Source of the DNA: an uncultured Campylobacterales bacterium
GTDB taxonomy: Bacteria > Campylobacterota > Campylobacteria > Campylobacterales > Arcobacteraceae
Direction: 5' to 3'
Assembly: GCA_947503785.1 (NCBI GenBank)
Contig: CANNFB010000003.1
Span: forward strand, 124,001 to 188,000
Length of the DNA: 64,000 bases
Shown piece after piece: positions 9,265-18,013 of this stretch. Position numbers and translations under genes: made by a program. The notes beneath the pieces are model-generated. The model saw only the letters and a program-made list of their open reading frames with translations, was not told the origin of the DNA and did no database searches. Numbering within the stretch: position 1 is the stretch's first letter; the number at the start of each line of letters is the position of its first letter.

Positions 9265-9915
9265 ATGAAAGAGTTATTTTTTAAAAAAACAATTATAAGT
9301 TCAATTGTAGCATCTACAATTTTACTAACAGGATGTAATGAAACAACAACTAAAGCTGAAGTGGTTGAAGTAAAAAAAGAAGTGGCTACAGTTACAAAGA
9401 AAGAAGAAGTAGCTAAAGTAACATATACTAAATATGATAACGTTGTAAATGAAACATTTAAAGACCCAGCTAAAATTGGTCCAGATGGAAAAATTATGTT
9501 AATAATTTTTGGTACAAATACTGATCCTTACACAGATAGATTAAAAGCTGATATTAAAAATTCAGAAGAATTAACTAATAAAATTAAAAATGATTTAACA
9601 TCATATTATTTAAAAGCACATGAAAATTTAAGACATAAATTATTTCATGAAAATGAATTTATGGATGTTGATACTAAAACGATGATTTCTATTTATGGAA
9701 TTGAATCTACTCCAACTTTAATTTTTGCAGATAAACAAGGAAAAGCTGTTATTGTGGTACCAGGTTACATGGAAACAAAACAATTTATTGAAACTATCAA
9801 ATTTATGAAAAGCAATAAATGGGAAGGTAAAGATAGAAAAAATGGAGAAGTTTATGAAGCTTTAAGAACTCACTATATTGAAAATGGTATTGATGTAAAG
9901 AAAAAGGATAAATAA
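9265..9915 (+). CDS. Thioredoxin-fold lipoprotein lacking the active-site cysteines
   Basis: This 216-residue protein has a lipoprotein signal with lipobox LLTGC (Cys24), a charged linker rich in Lys/Glu/Val, and a thioredoxin-like domain from about residue 70. Aligning it with the next gene product shows the same fold landmarks (FG-TNTDPYTDRL against FESITCAYCDLL, and a shared PTLIF..., VPGY segment). The CxxC position reads DPYT, and the lipobox cysteine is the only cysteine in the protein, so it cannot do dithiol chemistry. It may act as a membrane-anchored binding partner or scaffold. Its stop overlaps the next start by one base (TAATG), which implies coupled translation with the CxxC relative. 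Confidence 0.85.
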   Translation: MKELFFKKTIISSIVASTILLTGCNETTTKAEVVEVKKEVATVTKKEEVAKVTYTKYDNVVNETFKDPAKIGPDGKIMLIIFGTNTDPYTDRLKADIKNSEELTNKIKNDLTSYYLKAHENLRHKLFHENEFMDVDTKTMISIYGIESTPTLIFADKQGKAVIVVPGYMETKQFIETIKFMKSNKWEGKDRKNGEVYEALRTHYIENGIDVKKKDK

Positions 9916-10388
9916 TGAAAAAAATAGTTTTAATACTTGCACTTTTTCTTACATCTATTTTTGCACAAGCTGAGCTTAAAACTGATACAAATTTAGTAGC
10001 AGATGGTAAAGGTGTTATGTTTATTTTTGAAAGTATTACTTGTGCTTATTGTGATTTATTAAAAAAAGATTTTAAAGAAAATAAAGAAATGATTGAACTT
10101 GCAGAAGAGTTCAATATTTATTTAATAGATAGAGATAAAGAAATAGATTTTTTAGTTGGAAAAACAAAGAAAAAAGAGACTACTACTACTTTAAGGATGG
10201 CTTTTGCATCTAAATCTACTCCTAGTATTGTAATATTCGATAAAGATTGGAATAAAATATTCCAAGTTCCTGGATATGCTCATCCTTTACAAATGATTAC
10301 TTTTATGAAATTTGTAAAAGGTTTACATGAGAAGAAGTATGAAACAAAAGATTGGCAAAAGTTCTTAAAAGATAATGGTGTCTCTTAA
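9915..10388 (+). CDS. Periplasmic thioredoxin-fold protein with CAYC motif (SoxW-like)
   Basis: This 157-residue exported protein has a signal peptide ending near FAQA/ELK and a thioredoxin-like domain with active site ITCAYCDLL (Cys43 and Cys46) and cis-Pro segment STPSIVIF. It resembles SoxW/DsbE-like thiol proteins. It is translationally coupled to the cysteine-free lipoprotein before it and is directly followed (no spacer) by the flavoprotein gene. A likely role is reducing a disulfide or a cysteine-bound sulfur adduct on a partner in the same cluster; the partner is not evident from the sequence. Confidence 0.85.
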   Translation: MKKIVLILALFLTSIFAQAELKTDTNLVADGKGVMFIFESITCAYCDLLKKDFKENKEMIELAEEFNIYLIDRDKEIDFLVGKTKKKETTTTLRMAFASKSTPSIVIFDKDWNKIFQVPGYAHPLQMITFMKFVKGLHEKKYETKDWQKFLKDNGVS

Positions 10389-11696
10389 ATGTTAAGAAGA
10401 GAGTTTTTTAAAGTTTCAATTTTTGCAGCAGCACTTTTAACTACTGTCAGAATTGAAGCTAAAACTATTAAATCCACAAATAGTAGGAATAAGAAAACTA
10501 CTATAGCAATTTTAGGTGCAGGATTTGCTGGACTTTCTGCTGCAAAATATCTAAAAGATTTAAATCCATTACTCGATATTACAGTTATTGAAAAAAGAAA
10601 TAGTTTTATGTCTTGTCCTCTTAGTAATGCATGGTTAGGTGGAATTGAAGGTATTACTTATGAAAGTTTAAATTTTGATTATAATAGTGCAATAGAAAAG
10701 TATAATTTTAACTTCTTAAACGAAACTATAATAGATATAAATAGAGATAAAAAACAAATCATTACAAATGAAAATATTCTTCAATATGATTATATGATTA
10801 TGGCTTTAGGCATTGATTATAATTACAAAAAATTATTCAAACGTGACAAAGAAAAAATTAAACAAGCAAAAATTCAAGCACCTGCTGCATTAAAACCTGG
10901 AAGTGAGTCATTAAAACTTAAAAGAATGATTACAAACTTTAAAGGTGGTAATTTTATAATCACATTACCTTCTTCTTCATACAAATGTCCTCCTGCTCCG
11001 TATGAAAGAGCTTGTATGATTGCACACTACTTTAAAGAAAATGATATAAAAGGTAAGGTAGTTATCCTTGACCCTAGAGTTAAACCTGCATCTAAGGCAA
11101 AGCAATTTATCGAAGCTTATAATACAATTTATAAAGATTTTATTGAATACAAAAATCTTTCTAAGTTCAAAGATGTAGACTTTGATAAAAAAGTAGCATA
11201 TTTTAAAAAGTTTGATGAAAAACAAAATAAAGATATTATTGAAGAACTTAAATACGAAGAGATCTCAATAATCCCACCAAATAAAGCAAATAAATTATAT
11301 AAAAAAGCTGGTATTAAAACTTATGCACAAGGTTGGGTTAAATTAAAACAACCTACTTTTAGAACAGTAAGTGATGATGATATTTATGTAATCGGTGATG
11401 CACAAGGAGAATATCCTTATCCAAAAAGTGGACAAATGGCTAATTCATGTGCCTATATAGTTGCAAATGATTTAATAAGCAGAATAAATAACAAAGTATT
11501 TGATTATAAAAAAAATCTTCCAGGAAATGTTTGTTATTCGATTGTTGCACCAAATAAAGCTATATCAGTTACTCACTCATACATATTTGATGGAAAAATA
11601 ATTGCAAATGCAAAAACATCTGAGATCTCAAAAGATTCATATGATGCTGCAAAAATTTGGTATAAAGGAATTACAGATGATATGTTTGGATTATAA
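10389..11696 (+). CDS. Flavocytochrome c sulfide dehydrogenase-like FAD subunit (FccB/SoxF-like)
   Basis: This 435-residue protein opens with a twin-arginine-like signal (LRREFFKVS, then a hydrophobic run), consistent with Tat export of a folded FAD enzyme. The Rossmann motif ILGAGFAGLSAA (about residues 41-52) binds FAD. The family motif CPPAPYERA (Cys200) and Cys354 in ANSCAYIV match the two redox-active cysteines of sulfide dehydrogenases, and the C-terminal part resembles the FCSD flavin-binding domain. Family enzymes oxidise sulfide or persulfides and pass electrons to a cytochrome c subunit. No FccA-type diheme partner is adjacent, so the dodecaheme or monoheme cytochrome could be the acceptor (inference). 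It starts directly at the preceding stop codon and overlaps the next gene by 20 bases. Confidence 0.88.
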   Translation: MLRREFFKVSIFAAALLTTVRIEAKTIKSTNSRNKKTTIAILGAGFAGLSAAKYLKDLNPLLDITVIEKRNSFMSCPLSNAWLGGIEGITYESLNFDYNSAIEKYNFNFLNETIIDINRDKKQIITNENILQYDYMIMALGIDYNYKKLFKRDKEKIKQAKIQAPAALKPGSESLKLKRMITNFKGGNFIITLPSSSYKCPPAPYERACMIAHYFKENDIKGKVVILDPRVKPASKAKQFIEAYNTIYKDFIEYKNLSKFKDVDFDKKVAYFKKFDEKQNKDIIEELKYEEISIIPPNKANKLYKKAGIKTYAQGWVKLKQPTFRTVSDDDIYVIGDAQGEYPYPKSGQMANSCAYIVANDLISRINNKVFDYKKNLPGNVCYSIVAPNKAISVTHSYIFDGKIIANAKTSEISKDSYDAAKIWYKGITDDMFGL

Positions 11697-12036
11697 AAAG
11701 ATTTTTATTGCATCAATTTTATGTGTTAATACTCTATTTGCACAAGAAATTTGGTTAAAAGAAGCAGATAAAAGAATGAATTGGAAAGATGCAATACAGT
11801 ATTGTAAAGACCAAAATGCTATATTACCTTCAAGAGCTGTTTTTAAAAAAATATGGATGGATAATGGTAAAGCATCAGATATAAAAGGTTTTGATTTATC
11901 AGTATCTTTTTGGACAAGTGATGAAGTTAAAGATAATGTTTATGCTGCTTACCCTTTTTATTTTGGAGAAGGCAGAGACACTTGGTATTATAAAGCTGAT
12001 CATTATGGGGTTAGATGTATTAAAATTTCAAAATAG
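11677..12036 (+). CDS. Small secreted DUF1566-like (Lcl C-terminal-like) protein
   Basis: I place the start at the ATG at 11677, because AAAGGA lies seven bases upstream and the resulting 119-residue protein begins with a signal peptide ending near LFAQ/EIW. The mature part has the DUF1566 pattern: a W followed by MNWKDAIQYC, an ILPSR segment, SFWTSDEV, and a closing GVRCIKI. Two cysteines (in IQYCKD and VRCIK) may form a disulfide. It overlaps the flavoprotein gene by 20 bases and so is the last gene of the redox operon. The family is common but its function is unknown; here it may be a binding or structural accessory. Confidence 0.75.
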   Translation: MICLDYKKIFIASILCVNTLFAQEIWLKEADKRMNWKDAIQYCKDQNAILPSRAVFKKIWMDNGKASDIKGFDLSVSFWTSDEVKDNVYAAYPFYFGEGRDTWYYKADHYGVRCIKISK

Positions 12037-12081
12037 TTTTACATAGTTTCGATATAATCTTTAAAAATTAAAAGGATTATA

Positions 12082-13371
12082 TTGAGCTCTGTTATAGATA
12101 TATTTAAAAAAATTACTTCAATCCCTAGATGTTCAGGAACTCACACACCATTTATTACTTATATGCAAAACTTATCACAAAAAGCTGGATTTTTATGTAT
12201 TGTTGATGAATACAATAATATCTTGATAAAAAAAGAAAAATCAAATGCAAAACTAGTTTTCCAATCTCACTATGATATTGTTTGTTTAAGTGATAACTGT
12301 GTTCCAGTTATTGTACAAAATGGCGATATTTTAAGTGCACAAAACTCAACATTAGGAAGCGATAATGGAATTGGATGTGCTTATATGATTCAACTAATTC
12401 TTGATGAAGTTGATGCTGAGTATTTATTTACTTCTGATGAAGAAATAGGCTTAATTGGTGCAAATAATTTAAAGCTAGAATTAAAAGCTCCATATATGTT
12501 AAATCTTGATAGTGAAGAAGAAGCTGGAATTTGTATAGGTTGTGCAGGTGGAGTTGATATCTTTGCAATAAATTCAAATAAAAAAATTATACCAAATGAT
12601 GAAAACCTTGATCTTTATGAAATAAGTATTTCAAAACTTCAAGGTGGACACTCTGGAGTTGATATTGATAAAAATATCCCAAATGGTATAAAACTACTTG
12701 CTCAAACTATAAAAGAAGCAAAGGCTAAACTTTTAGACATAAATGGAGGGGAGAGAATAAACTCAATCCCAGTTAATGTAAAAGCAATCATTGCATCAAA
12801 AAAACTTCCAATAGCAAGTCATGAAAATATGACAATTACAAAAATAGATACAAAAAGCGAACATTTAAATATCTATGATGATGAAATTATTGATTTTATA
12901 GCAAGCTTCGAAAATGGTGTAAGAAGTCTAAACAAAGATTTAGGAGTAGTTCAAAACTCTATAAATCTTGCCATTATTAAAACAGGTTTAGATGAGATTA
13001 AAATCGAATTAAGTGCTAGGTCTATGGCAAATGAAGAATTAGCACAATTAAAAAATGAAACAATAAAAATGCTAGAAGAACATAATTTTACTGTTACAAC
13101 AGATGGAAAATATCCAGCATGGAAACCAGATATAAATGAGTTTACAAATAAAGTACTAGAAATATATAAAGAAGTAAATCCAAAAGCCTCACTAGAAGCG
13201 ATTCACGCAGGACTTGAATGTGCGATATTTAAAGATAAATACCCTCATATAAAAGTAGCTTCAATAGGTCCAAGTATTGAGTTTCCACACTCTAAAAAAG
13301 AAAGAGTTTCTATACAGTCAGTTGAAAATGTGTTTAAAGTAGTTCAACAAATCGTAAAAGAGATCAATTAA
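12082..13371 (+). CDS. pepD: Xaa-His dipeptidase (aminoacyl-histidine dipeptidase), M20 family
   Basis: This 429-residue cytosolic metallopeptidase starts at TTG 12082, supported by AAAGGA five bases upstream. Visible M20 features are SHYDIVC (metal His/Asp), STLGSDNGIGCA, TSDEEIGLIGA, NLDSEEEAG, and a C-terminal HAGLECAIF. The lid/dimerisation domain lies in the middle (GGHSGVDID). The enzyme hydrolyses dipeptides such as carnosine-type Xaa-His. It is somewhat shorter than the E. coli enzyme (485 residues). Its end almost touches the convergent gene at 13373. Confidence 0.9.
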   Translation: MSSVIDIFKKITSIPRCSGTHTPFITYMQNLSQKAGFLCIVDEYNNILIKKEKSNAKLVFQSHYDIVCLSDNCVPVIVQNGDILSAQNSTLGSDNGIGCAYMIQLILDEVDAEYLFTSDEEIGLIGANNLKLELKAPYMLNLDSEEEAGICIGCAGGVDIFAINSNKKIIPNDENLDLYEISISKLQGGHSGVDIDKNIPNGIKLLAQTIKEAKAKLLDINGGERINSIPVNVKAIIASKKLPIASHENMTITKIDTKSEHLNIYDDEIIDFIASFENGVRSLNKDLGVVQNSINLAIIKTGLDEIKIELSARSMANEELAQLKNETIKMLEEHNFTVTTDGKYPAWKPDINEFTNKVLEIYKEVNPKASLEAIHAGLECAIFKDKYPHIKVASIGPSIEFPHSKKERVSIQSVENVFKVVQQIVKEIN

Positions 13372-13372
13372 A

Positions 13373-14188
13373 CTACCACCAAGTTACAAAAAATCTTTCT
13401 ATAATTGTTTTACCATCTTGTATTTTTTTAGACCATACAAGTGGTGAAGCATTTATCTTTATAAAAAAATCTAAATCCTCTTTAGCCTTTGTATAGCTTT
13501 CCCATTTTTTATTTGATTTAGGATCACTTAACCAATCAAAACGATGTGGAACGAAAAACTGCATTTCTTTAAAAGAAGTATCTTGAGTAAACTCTTTAAA
13601 ACTTATATAATAACCATGAATACAATCATTATTAATCAAATCAAAATCTTTTTCTTTTAAATACCTTGGTAGAAAAACATTCCCTTTAAAGAGTATTTTT
13701 TGCTCGATATTTCCTAAATCAATACCTTCTAAATAAGCTTTTGTATCTTTATTAAAAAGTAAAGGGAATTGTTTGTTTTTAAGTTTTTCTAGTTTTAAAA
13801 GTAAAGTATCACTTCTATTTGGTCCTACATATCTATCTATCTCATTTTCAAAACTATCGTCATATACATAAAACTTATACTGCATTTCTACATGGATATA
13901 TTTCTTTCTTTTTTTGTCAAAAAGAATAAAATCTATCTCACCTAAAGTTTCTTTATTGTGAATTATTTGTTTGTTTTTTATGATTTTTTCATATCTAGAA
14001 GAATTCTCAATTATAGCTTCAAAAAAATACTCTACCCTCTTACCTAAAGGTAGTTGCTGAAGAATTTCAATATTACTTATATCAAAGTTCTCAATATCAA
14101 TATCTTCAATATCAAATAAATTTAAACCATAAAAACTATCGTTAAATAAAGAAGGAGTATTATAAAACCCTTTAAATTGTTCTTTCAA
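13373..14188 (-). CDS. DUF1853 family protein
   Basis: The product has 271 residues. The segment GEIDFILFDKKRKKYIHVEMQYKFYV matches the DUF1853 core, which looks like a PD-(D/E)xK nuclease-type fold, although activity has not been shown for the family. The C-terminal pattern VPHRFDWLSDP ... FFVTWW is also typical. The start is a TTG two bases after the stop of the upstream gene, with no clear ribosome binding site, suggesting translational coupling. There is no in-frame ATG until well inside the domain. Confidence 0.75.
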   Translation of the reverse strand: MKEQFKGFYNTPSLFNDSFYGLNLFDIEDIDIENFDISNIEILQQLPLGKRVEYFFEAIIENSSRYEKIIKNKQIIHNKETLGEIDFILFDKKRKKYIHVEMQYKFYVYDDSFENEIDRYVGPNRSDTLLLKLEKLKNKQFPLLFNKDTKAYLEGIDLGNIEQKILFKGNVFLPRYLKEKDFDLINNDCIHGYYISFKEFTQDTSFKEMQFFVPHRFDWLSDPKSNKKWESYTKAKEDLDFFIKINASPLVWSKKIQDGKTIIERFFVTWW

Positions 14189-14190
14189 AA

Positions 14191-14673
14191 CTATAAAACT
14201 ACATACTTACAATTATAAAAGTCATCCATTAGTATTTCAATTGCAGATTTATCTAAAGCATCTTTATTAGCTATTATATATCTAAACTCTACACTTTTTA
14301 TTTCTAATTGATTATCTTTTACATATTTAATTGCTTTTTTATAGAACGCTTTAATATCATCATTTATAATTGATTTCTTGTCAATTGAATTATTACACAG
14401 AACTAAAAATATTTTATCTACTTTAGTACAGATTAAATCTATTCCATCTTCATTTTCTAAGCTTTCTACTTTATATCCTATATCTTCATACTTCTTTACT
14501 GTACGAACTTCTAAAGTTAAACCATTCTTTTCATTTTCTTCATTTTTGTTTTTTCTATGTTTTTTATCTTTATGATCAATATATTTTTTAAATAAGACAA
14601 TTATTATAATTATTGGTAGTAAATGCCATAGTTGATATACTGCATTGATTGCTATATCACTTAAACTACCCAT
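14191..14673 (-). CDS. Membrane-anchored Mrr-like (restriction endonuclease-fold) protein
   Basis: This 160-residue protein has one N-terminal membrane helix (LWHLLPIIIIIVLF), a very basic/acidic linker (about residues 32-50), and a cytoplasmic domain with the Mrr_cat pattern. The visible catalytic-type residues are Asp in EDGIDLI; the usual Gln-x-Lys position reads VLCNN, so the metal site looks degraded. It is co-transcribed with the DUF1853 gene. Membrane-tethered Mrr-like proteins are often uncharacterised; DNA cleavage is doubtful here because of the missing lysine. Confidence 0.65.
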   Translation of the reverse strand: MGSLSDIAINAVYQLWHLLPIIIIIVLFKKYIDHKDKKHRKNKNEENEKNGLTLEVRTVKKYEDIGYKVESLENEDGIDLICTKVDKIFLVLCNNSIDKKSIINDDIKAFYKKAIKYVKDNQLEIKSVEFRYIIANKDALDKSAIEILMDDFYNCKYVVL

Positions 14674-14724
14674 TTTTGTTTTTCATTTGATTCATTTTTG
14701 CTGCCCTATTTATAATATAACAGT

Positions 14725-14753
14725 TATTTTTCCCTGATTATTAAGGAAAAATA
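14725..14753. promoter_or_regulatory. Inverted repeat between divergent genes
   Basis: TATTTTTCC and GGAAAAATA form perfect 9-bp arms around an 11-base spacer, about 50 bases upstream of the Mrr-like gene and 150 bases upstream of the histidine kinase gene. It could be an operator or a stable hairpin. The rest of the 14674-14900 gap holds two TTAAATTAA copies (14850-14858, 14868-14876) and nothing else I recognise. Confidence 0.35.
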
Positions 14754-14900
14754 CTACTTTGTTTTGGATTATATGATAATTTAGATTTTAAAGATATTTA
14801 GGCTTATTATTATTTATTGAGAATTTTTATTCCTAATATAAATTTTAGCTTAAATTAATTTATTAAGTTAAATTAAGGTAAAATTGTTTAAGGAAATAAA

Positions 14901-17582
14901 ATGGTTTCAACTGATGAAAAAAAACTATTAATATTCATAAAATACGCACCAGTTATATTTATTCTAATTATTTCTTTACTACTTACTCTCATGATAACAA
15001 AATATTCAGATGATGAATCTAAACATGATATCACAAAAATAAAAAATCTATATATTAATTCTCATAATGAAAAAATCAAAGAAAAAGTTAATAATATGTA
15101 TAAGTACATATTAAATAAAGAAACTAATGCCTTAGATAATCTAAAGAAAAATATAAAAGAAAAAGTTTATGAAGCTCATGATATTGCAACAAAAATATAT
15201 AATCAAAATAAAGATAAAAAATCAAAAGAAGAAATTATTCAATTAATCAAGTTTTATCTTAAGGATATTAGATTTAACAAAGGTAGAGGATATATCTTCA
15301 TTGAAGATATTAATGGAATAAAAATACTTCAACCTATTAATGAAAAAATAGAAGGACAGAATTTACTTAATTTTAAAGATGTTAATGGTTATCAATTTGT
15401 AAAAACTATTGTAGAAACTATTAAAAATAAAACAGAAAAGTTTGATGTATATTATTGGAATAAAGATGAAGATACTACAAAAGCATATAAAAAAATAGCA
15501 TTTTATAAATACTTTGAACCTTATGATTTTGCAATAGGTACGGGTGAATATATTGAAGATTTTAAAGATAATTTAAAAAATCAAATTTTATCTTTTAACA
15601 ATAGTTTAGACTCACTTAATTATGATTATTTATACATTTTAGATTATGATGGCACGATTTTATCTCATAAAGATGTATATTATATTGGTAAAAATATTTT
15701 TGATTTTAAAGATAAAAAAAGTTTAGAATTTTTTAAAAAATTTAAACTAATAAAAGATTATCGAGAATCTTATGTTCACTATCATTTCCCATTTAAAGGT
15801 AAAAATTCTAAATTAAAAACATCCTATATAAAGAAAATTCCTGAATGGAAATGGATTATTGGTTCAGGGTATAATAATGAAGAGTTAGAACTACTTATAT
15901 TAAAAGAGAAAAATACTGTTAACGAAATTAAAACTAATAGATATTATTTTATATTAACTAGTAGTATTTTAATTACAATCTTACTTATGTTAATCTCTTT
16001 ATATATAACTAACATGTTAAAAAATAGGTTTATAACCTATAAAAAAACTATAAAAAAGACAGAAGAAGAAAAAACAAAAGAATTAACCAAAAATGCAAAA
16101 ATTTATGAAGACCTTTTTGAAGGAAATAAATCAATAATCTTATTAGTAAATCCAAAAGATGGACAAATAATAAATGCAAATAAAAGTGCAGTTAACTTTT
16201 ATGGTTATGCAAAACCTAAACTTCTATCTATGAATATATCAGATATAAATATGCTAAATGTAGAAGAAGTCAAAGTAGAAATTGATCATGCATTAAAAGA
16301 TAAAAGAGAATATTTCAACTTTATTCATAAGCTTGCTAATAATGAAAAAAGACATGTCGAAGTTTTAACATCACCCTCAGTTTTCAATGGTATCAAGGTA
16401 CTGTTTTCTATTATTTATGATTGCACATATAAATATGAAATGAAAAATGAGCTATTAAAAACAGAATGTGAATTTAAATCACTTTTTGAATTTAGTAATA
16501 TTGGATTATCAATTACTGACACAAAAGGTAATATTATTCAAATCAATAAAAAACTCATTGATATGTTAGGTTACAGCGAAAATGAACTTTTAAACAAACC
16601 TAATACCTTATTGTCTCTAAAAGGAAATAATGAAGAAGAAAAAAATATGTTTTTAAAACTTACAAAAAAAGAAATAGATAATTACAGTATAGAAAAAACA
16701 TATAAAAGAAAAGATGGAACTACTTTTGAAACTCTACTAAATGTAGCATCGTTTATAAATTTAAATGGAGAAACAACGCATGTTTTATCTTCTGTAGTTG
16801 ATATTACTGAAATGAAAAGAAAAGACAATCTATTATTTCAGCAATCTAAAATGGCAGCAATGGGAGAAATGATTGGAAATATAGCTCATCAATGGAGGCA
16901 GCCACTAAGTACAATCAGTGTAATATCAAGTGGAATAAAGATGCAATTAGAATATGGACTACTAGAAGAAGGCTCTCTTATCTCTTCAATGGATAATATT
17001 CAAAATTCAGTTGGGCATTTATCAAATACAATAGATGATTTTAGAGATTTTTTTAAACCAAATAAATCAAAATCTTCTTTTAATATTAATGATTTAATAA
17101 ATCGAACATTAAAATTAATTTCGGCTAAATTAAAAGCAGAAGAAGTAAAAATTGTTTTAGAAGTTTCACCTTTAAAAATAAGAACTCTTGAAAATGAATT
17201 GATACAAGTCGTAATGAATATACTTAAAAATTCAATAGATGCTTTTAAAAATCAAAATCCTAAATTAATTTTTATTAAAACTATACAAAAAGAGAATGAT
17301 TTAATCATACATATAAAAGATAATGCAGGGGGAATCCCTAAAAATATATTAGATAGGATTTTTGAGCCTTATTTTACTACAAAGGATAAATCACAAGGTA
17401 CAGGAATTGGCTTGTATATGACTGAAGAAATGATTGTTAAGCATATGCACGGCTCTATTATTGCTTCCAATTCTAAATATACTTATGAAGGACATGATTA
17501 TATCGGTGCTGAGTTTGTTATAACATTGCCAATTAAACTTAATGAAGATTTAGATTTTAAAGATGGAAATTTATTAAAATAA
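14901..17582 (+). CDS. Orphan hybrid-sensor histidine kinase with Cache and PAS domains
   Basis: This 893-residue kinase has a first membrane helix near residues 17-37, a periplasmic region with two Cache-like units (the first with NKGRGYIFI and an NGIKILQP segment; the second with YLYILDYDGTILSH and WKWIIGSGYN), and a second helix near 350-370. Two PAS domains follow (about 405-515 and 525-640). The transmitter has H-box GNIAHQWRQPL with His663, then NSIDAF, DNAGGIP and IFEPYFTTKDKSQGTGIGLY. No receiver domain or adjacent response regulator is present, so its partner is elsewhere. Small organic acids are common Cache ligands, but the ligand here is unknown. Confidence 0.9.
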   Translation: MVSTDEKKLLIFIKYAPVIFILIISLLLTLMITKYSDDESKHDITKIKNLYINSHNEKIKEKVNNMYKYILNKETNALDNLKKNIKEKVYEAHDIATKIYNQNKDKKSKEEIIQLIKFYLKDIRFNKGRGYIFIEDINGIKILQPINEKIEGQNLLNFKDVNGYQFVKTIVETIKNKTEKFDVYYWNKDEDTTKAYKKIAFYKYFEPYDFAIGTGEYIEDFKDNLKNQILSFNNSLDSLNYDYLYILDYDGTILSHKDVYYIGKNIFDFKDKKSLEFFKKFKLIKDYRESYVHYHFPFKGKNSKLKTSYIKKIPEWKWIIGSGYNNEELELLILKEKNTVNEIKTNRYYFILTSSILITILLMLISLYITNMLKNRFITYKKTIKKTEEEKTKELTKNAKIYEDLFEGNKSIILLVNPKDGQIINANKSAVNFYGYAKPKLLSMNISDINMLNVEEVKVEIDHALKDKREYFNFIHKLANNEKRHVEVLTSPSVFNGIKVLFSIIYDCTYKYEMKNELLKTECEFKSLFEFSNIGLSITDTKGNIIQINKKLIDMLGYSENELLNKPNTLLSLKGNNEEEKNMFLKLTKKEIDNYSIEKTYKRKDGTTFETLLNVASFINLNGETTHVLSSVVDITEMKRKDNLLFQQSKMAAMGEMIGNIAHQWRQPLSTISVISSGIKMQLEYGLLEEGSLISSMDNIQNSVGHLSNTIDDFRDFFKPNKSKSSFNINDLINRTLKLISAKLKAEEVKIVLEVSPLKIRTLENELIQVVMNILKNSIDAFKNQNPKLIFIKTIQKENDLIIHIKDNAGGIPKNILDRIFEPYFTTKDKSQGTGIGLYMTEEMIVKHMHGSIIASNSKYTYEGHDYIGAEFVITLPIKLNEDLDFKDGNLLK

Positions 17583-17586
17583 ATCT

Positions 17587-17934
17587 CTATCTTTTATTAT
17601 TTTTAACCTTGTTTATTTCTGTTTGATATTTGAAAACCATAAAATCGAACATTCTTGTATTTTCATTTTTTTGAAAGAAAAAAACCATTTCTATTAGTCT
17701 AAATGACATTCTAAAGAATCCTGCAAAAGGAACTAAGTATGTAATCATTGTAGAGTAAGTTCTATATGGATAGTAATTATCAAGCTCGTCTTTTAACTCT
17801 TTTAATACTATACTTTCTTTTTGTAGTGTATCTCTATCTTGTGTTGAGATTGTTCTAATTGCTAGAAGGAAGTTTATTACGAACATCAAAGCATTTAAAT
17901 TCCAACCAATTATACATATATCTAAGTAGCTCAT
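17587..17934 (-). CDS. Small membrane protein of unknown function
   Basis: This 115-residue protein starts at the ATG ending at 17934, with GGAGA about five bases upstream; the frame stays open further 5' but that part lies under the divergent DUF2461 gene and is not coding. It has a hydrophobic N-terminal segment (IGWNLNALMFVINFLLAI), a charged middle (DTLQKESIVLKELKDELD) and a second hydrophobic segment around MITYLVPFAGFFRM. No family recognised. It is convergent with the histidine kinase gene, ending five bases after it. Confidence 0.6.
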   Translation of the reverse strand: MSYLDICIIGWNLNALMFVINFLLAIRTISTQDRDTLQKESIVLKELKDELDNYYPYRTYSTMITYLVPFAGFFRMSFRLIEMVFFFQKNENTRMFDFMVFKYQTEINKVKNNKR

Positions 17935-18013
17935 ATATTCTCCATTTTTTATTAAAAGAATTATATCTAATTGTTTTTGATATAATTTGAAAAAATAATA
18001 AAAATGAGAAATT

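Noticed and set aside
2670-12036. Complete Wolinella-type mcc sulfite reductase operon
   Set aside because: The iron-sulfur and NrfD-like quinol dehydrogenase genes (mccC, mccD) are missing, and the cytochrome has twelve heme motifs rather than eight.
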